Shown here piece after piece: positions 63,975 to 64,000 of a DNA stretch of 64,000 nucleotides. Position numbers and translations under genes: made by a program. The notes below the pieces were generated by a model that had not been told where the DNA came from, did no database searches, and was given only the letters and a program-made list of their open reading frames with translations. The DNA comes from JAPSGM01 sp963777045 (GTDB lineage Bacteria; Chloroflexota; Limnocylindria; QHBO01): contig CAVZPD010000007.1 in assembly GCA_963777045.1 (NCBI GenBank), positions 1-64,000 of the forward strand. Direction: 5' to 3'. Every line of letters starts with the position of its first letter. The stretch's first letter is position 1.

Positions 63975-64000
63975 TGGGACACAAGGTTCACCCGTACGGC
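63974..64000 (+). CDS. rpsC: 30S ribosomal protein S3, N-terminal fragment cut by the window end
   Basis: Nine codons (M-G-H-K-V-H-P-Y-G) match the S3 N-terminus, in the expected place after rplV. The rest lies outside the window. Confidence 0.9.

Overview
The window is a high-GC bacterial chromosome segment made almost entirely of housekeeping genes. Gene order, frequent GTG/TTG starts, an RpoB/RpoC/ribosomal-protein set of Gram-positive-like type, F420-type enzymes and the 16S rRNA text point to a Chloroflexota-like lineage, possibly Ellin6529/Limnocylindria. That placement comes from pattern memory, not from a search, and is only moderately sure.

Layout. 1-2750 is accessory DNA: a membrane-anchored unknown, an AlbA_2 (Schlafen-like) protein and a secreted unknown. 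It ends at a bare 3' half of a tRNA-Ser(UGA), so it looks like the right end of an old tRNA-integrated element. 2881-8282 holds two paralogous lipoproteins, a DUF2177 protein, tdk, an aroE-like gene, tRNA-Ser(GCU), tRNA-Arg(GCG), a protein O-mannosyltransferase-like gene and a TadA-family deaminase that lacks its catalytic glutamate. 8351-11853 is tRNA-Ser, tRNA-Ser, SRP RNA, dnaX, ybaB, recR. 11860-20392 is a dispersed rRNA locus. The 16S has its own promoter, processing stem and terminator. It is followed by tRNA-Ile, a CofE-like gene, purU, tRNA-Ala and a metallo-beta-lactamase-fold gene. Then come a second promoter, the 23S with its own processing stem, and the 5S.

20452-32672 carries a LysM protein, mutM, an S1-domain protein with a repetitive acidic tail, clpC, radA, a PIN-TRAM membrane protein, a fused ispDF, rlmB and a DUF2029 glycosyltransferase. 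32764-38619 carries tRNA-Thr, tRNA-Tyr, tRNA-Thr, two unknown proteins, then rpmG, tRNA-Trp, secE, nusG, rplK, rplA, an L10-leader-like region, rplJ and rplL. 38807-47503 separates rplL from rpoB. It holds a hemerythrin protein, a histidine kinase/response regulator pair, a threonine aldolase, prfC, a zone of gene remnants and an F420-type nitroreductase. 47587-64000 is rpoB, rpoC, a six-copy hairpin array, the str operon (rpsL, rpsG, fusA, tuf) and the start of the S10 operon (rpsJ to rpsC).

The backbone keeps two classical Gram-positive gene strings: tadA-ffs-dnaX-ybaB-recR-rrn, and clpC-radA-yacL-ispD/F-rlmB-rpmG-secE-nusG-rplKAJL-rpoBC-rpsL. disA is absent from its usual place. The most notable signals are: (i) the disabled TadA in the orthologous tadA position together with a tRNA-Arg whose wobble base is encoded as G, suggesting loss of A-to-I editing; (ii) separately promoted and processed 16S and 23S genes; (iii) two unrelated intergenic loci that each carry four alternating CGATAGATC boxes at the same spacing, close to 5, 6 and 5 helical turns; (iv) six phased hairpins between rpoC and the str promoter.
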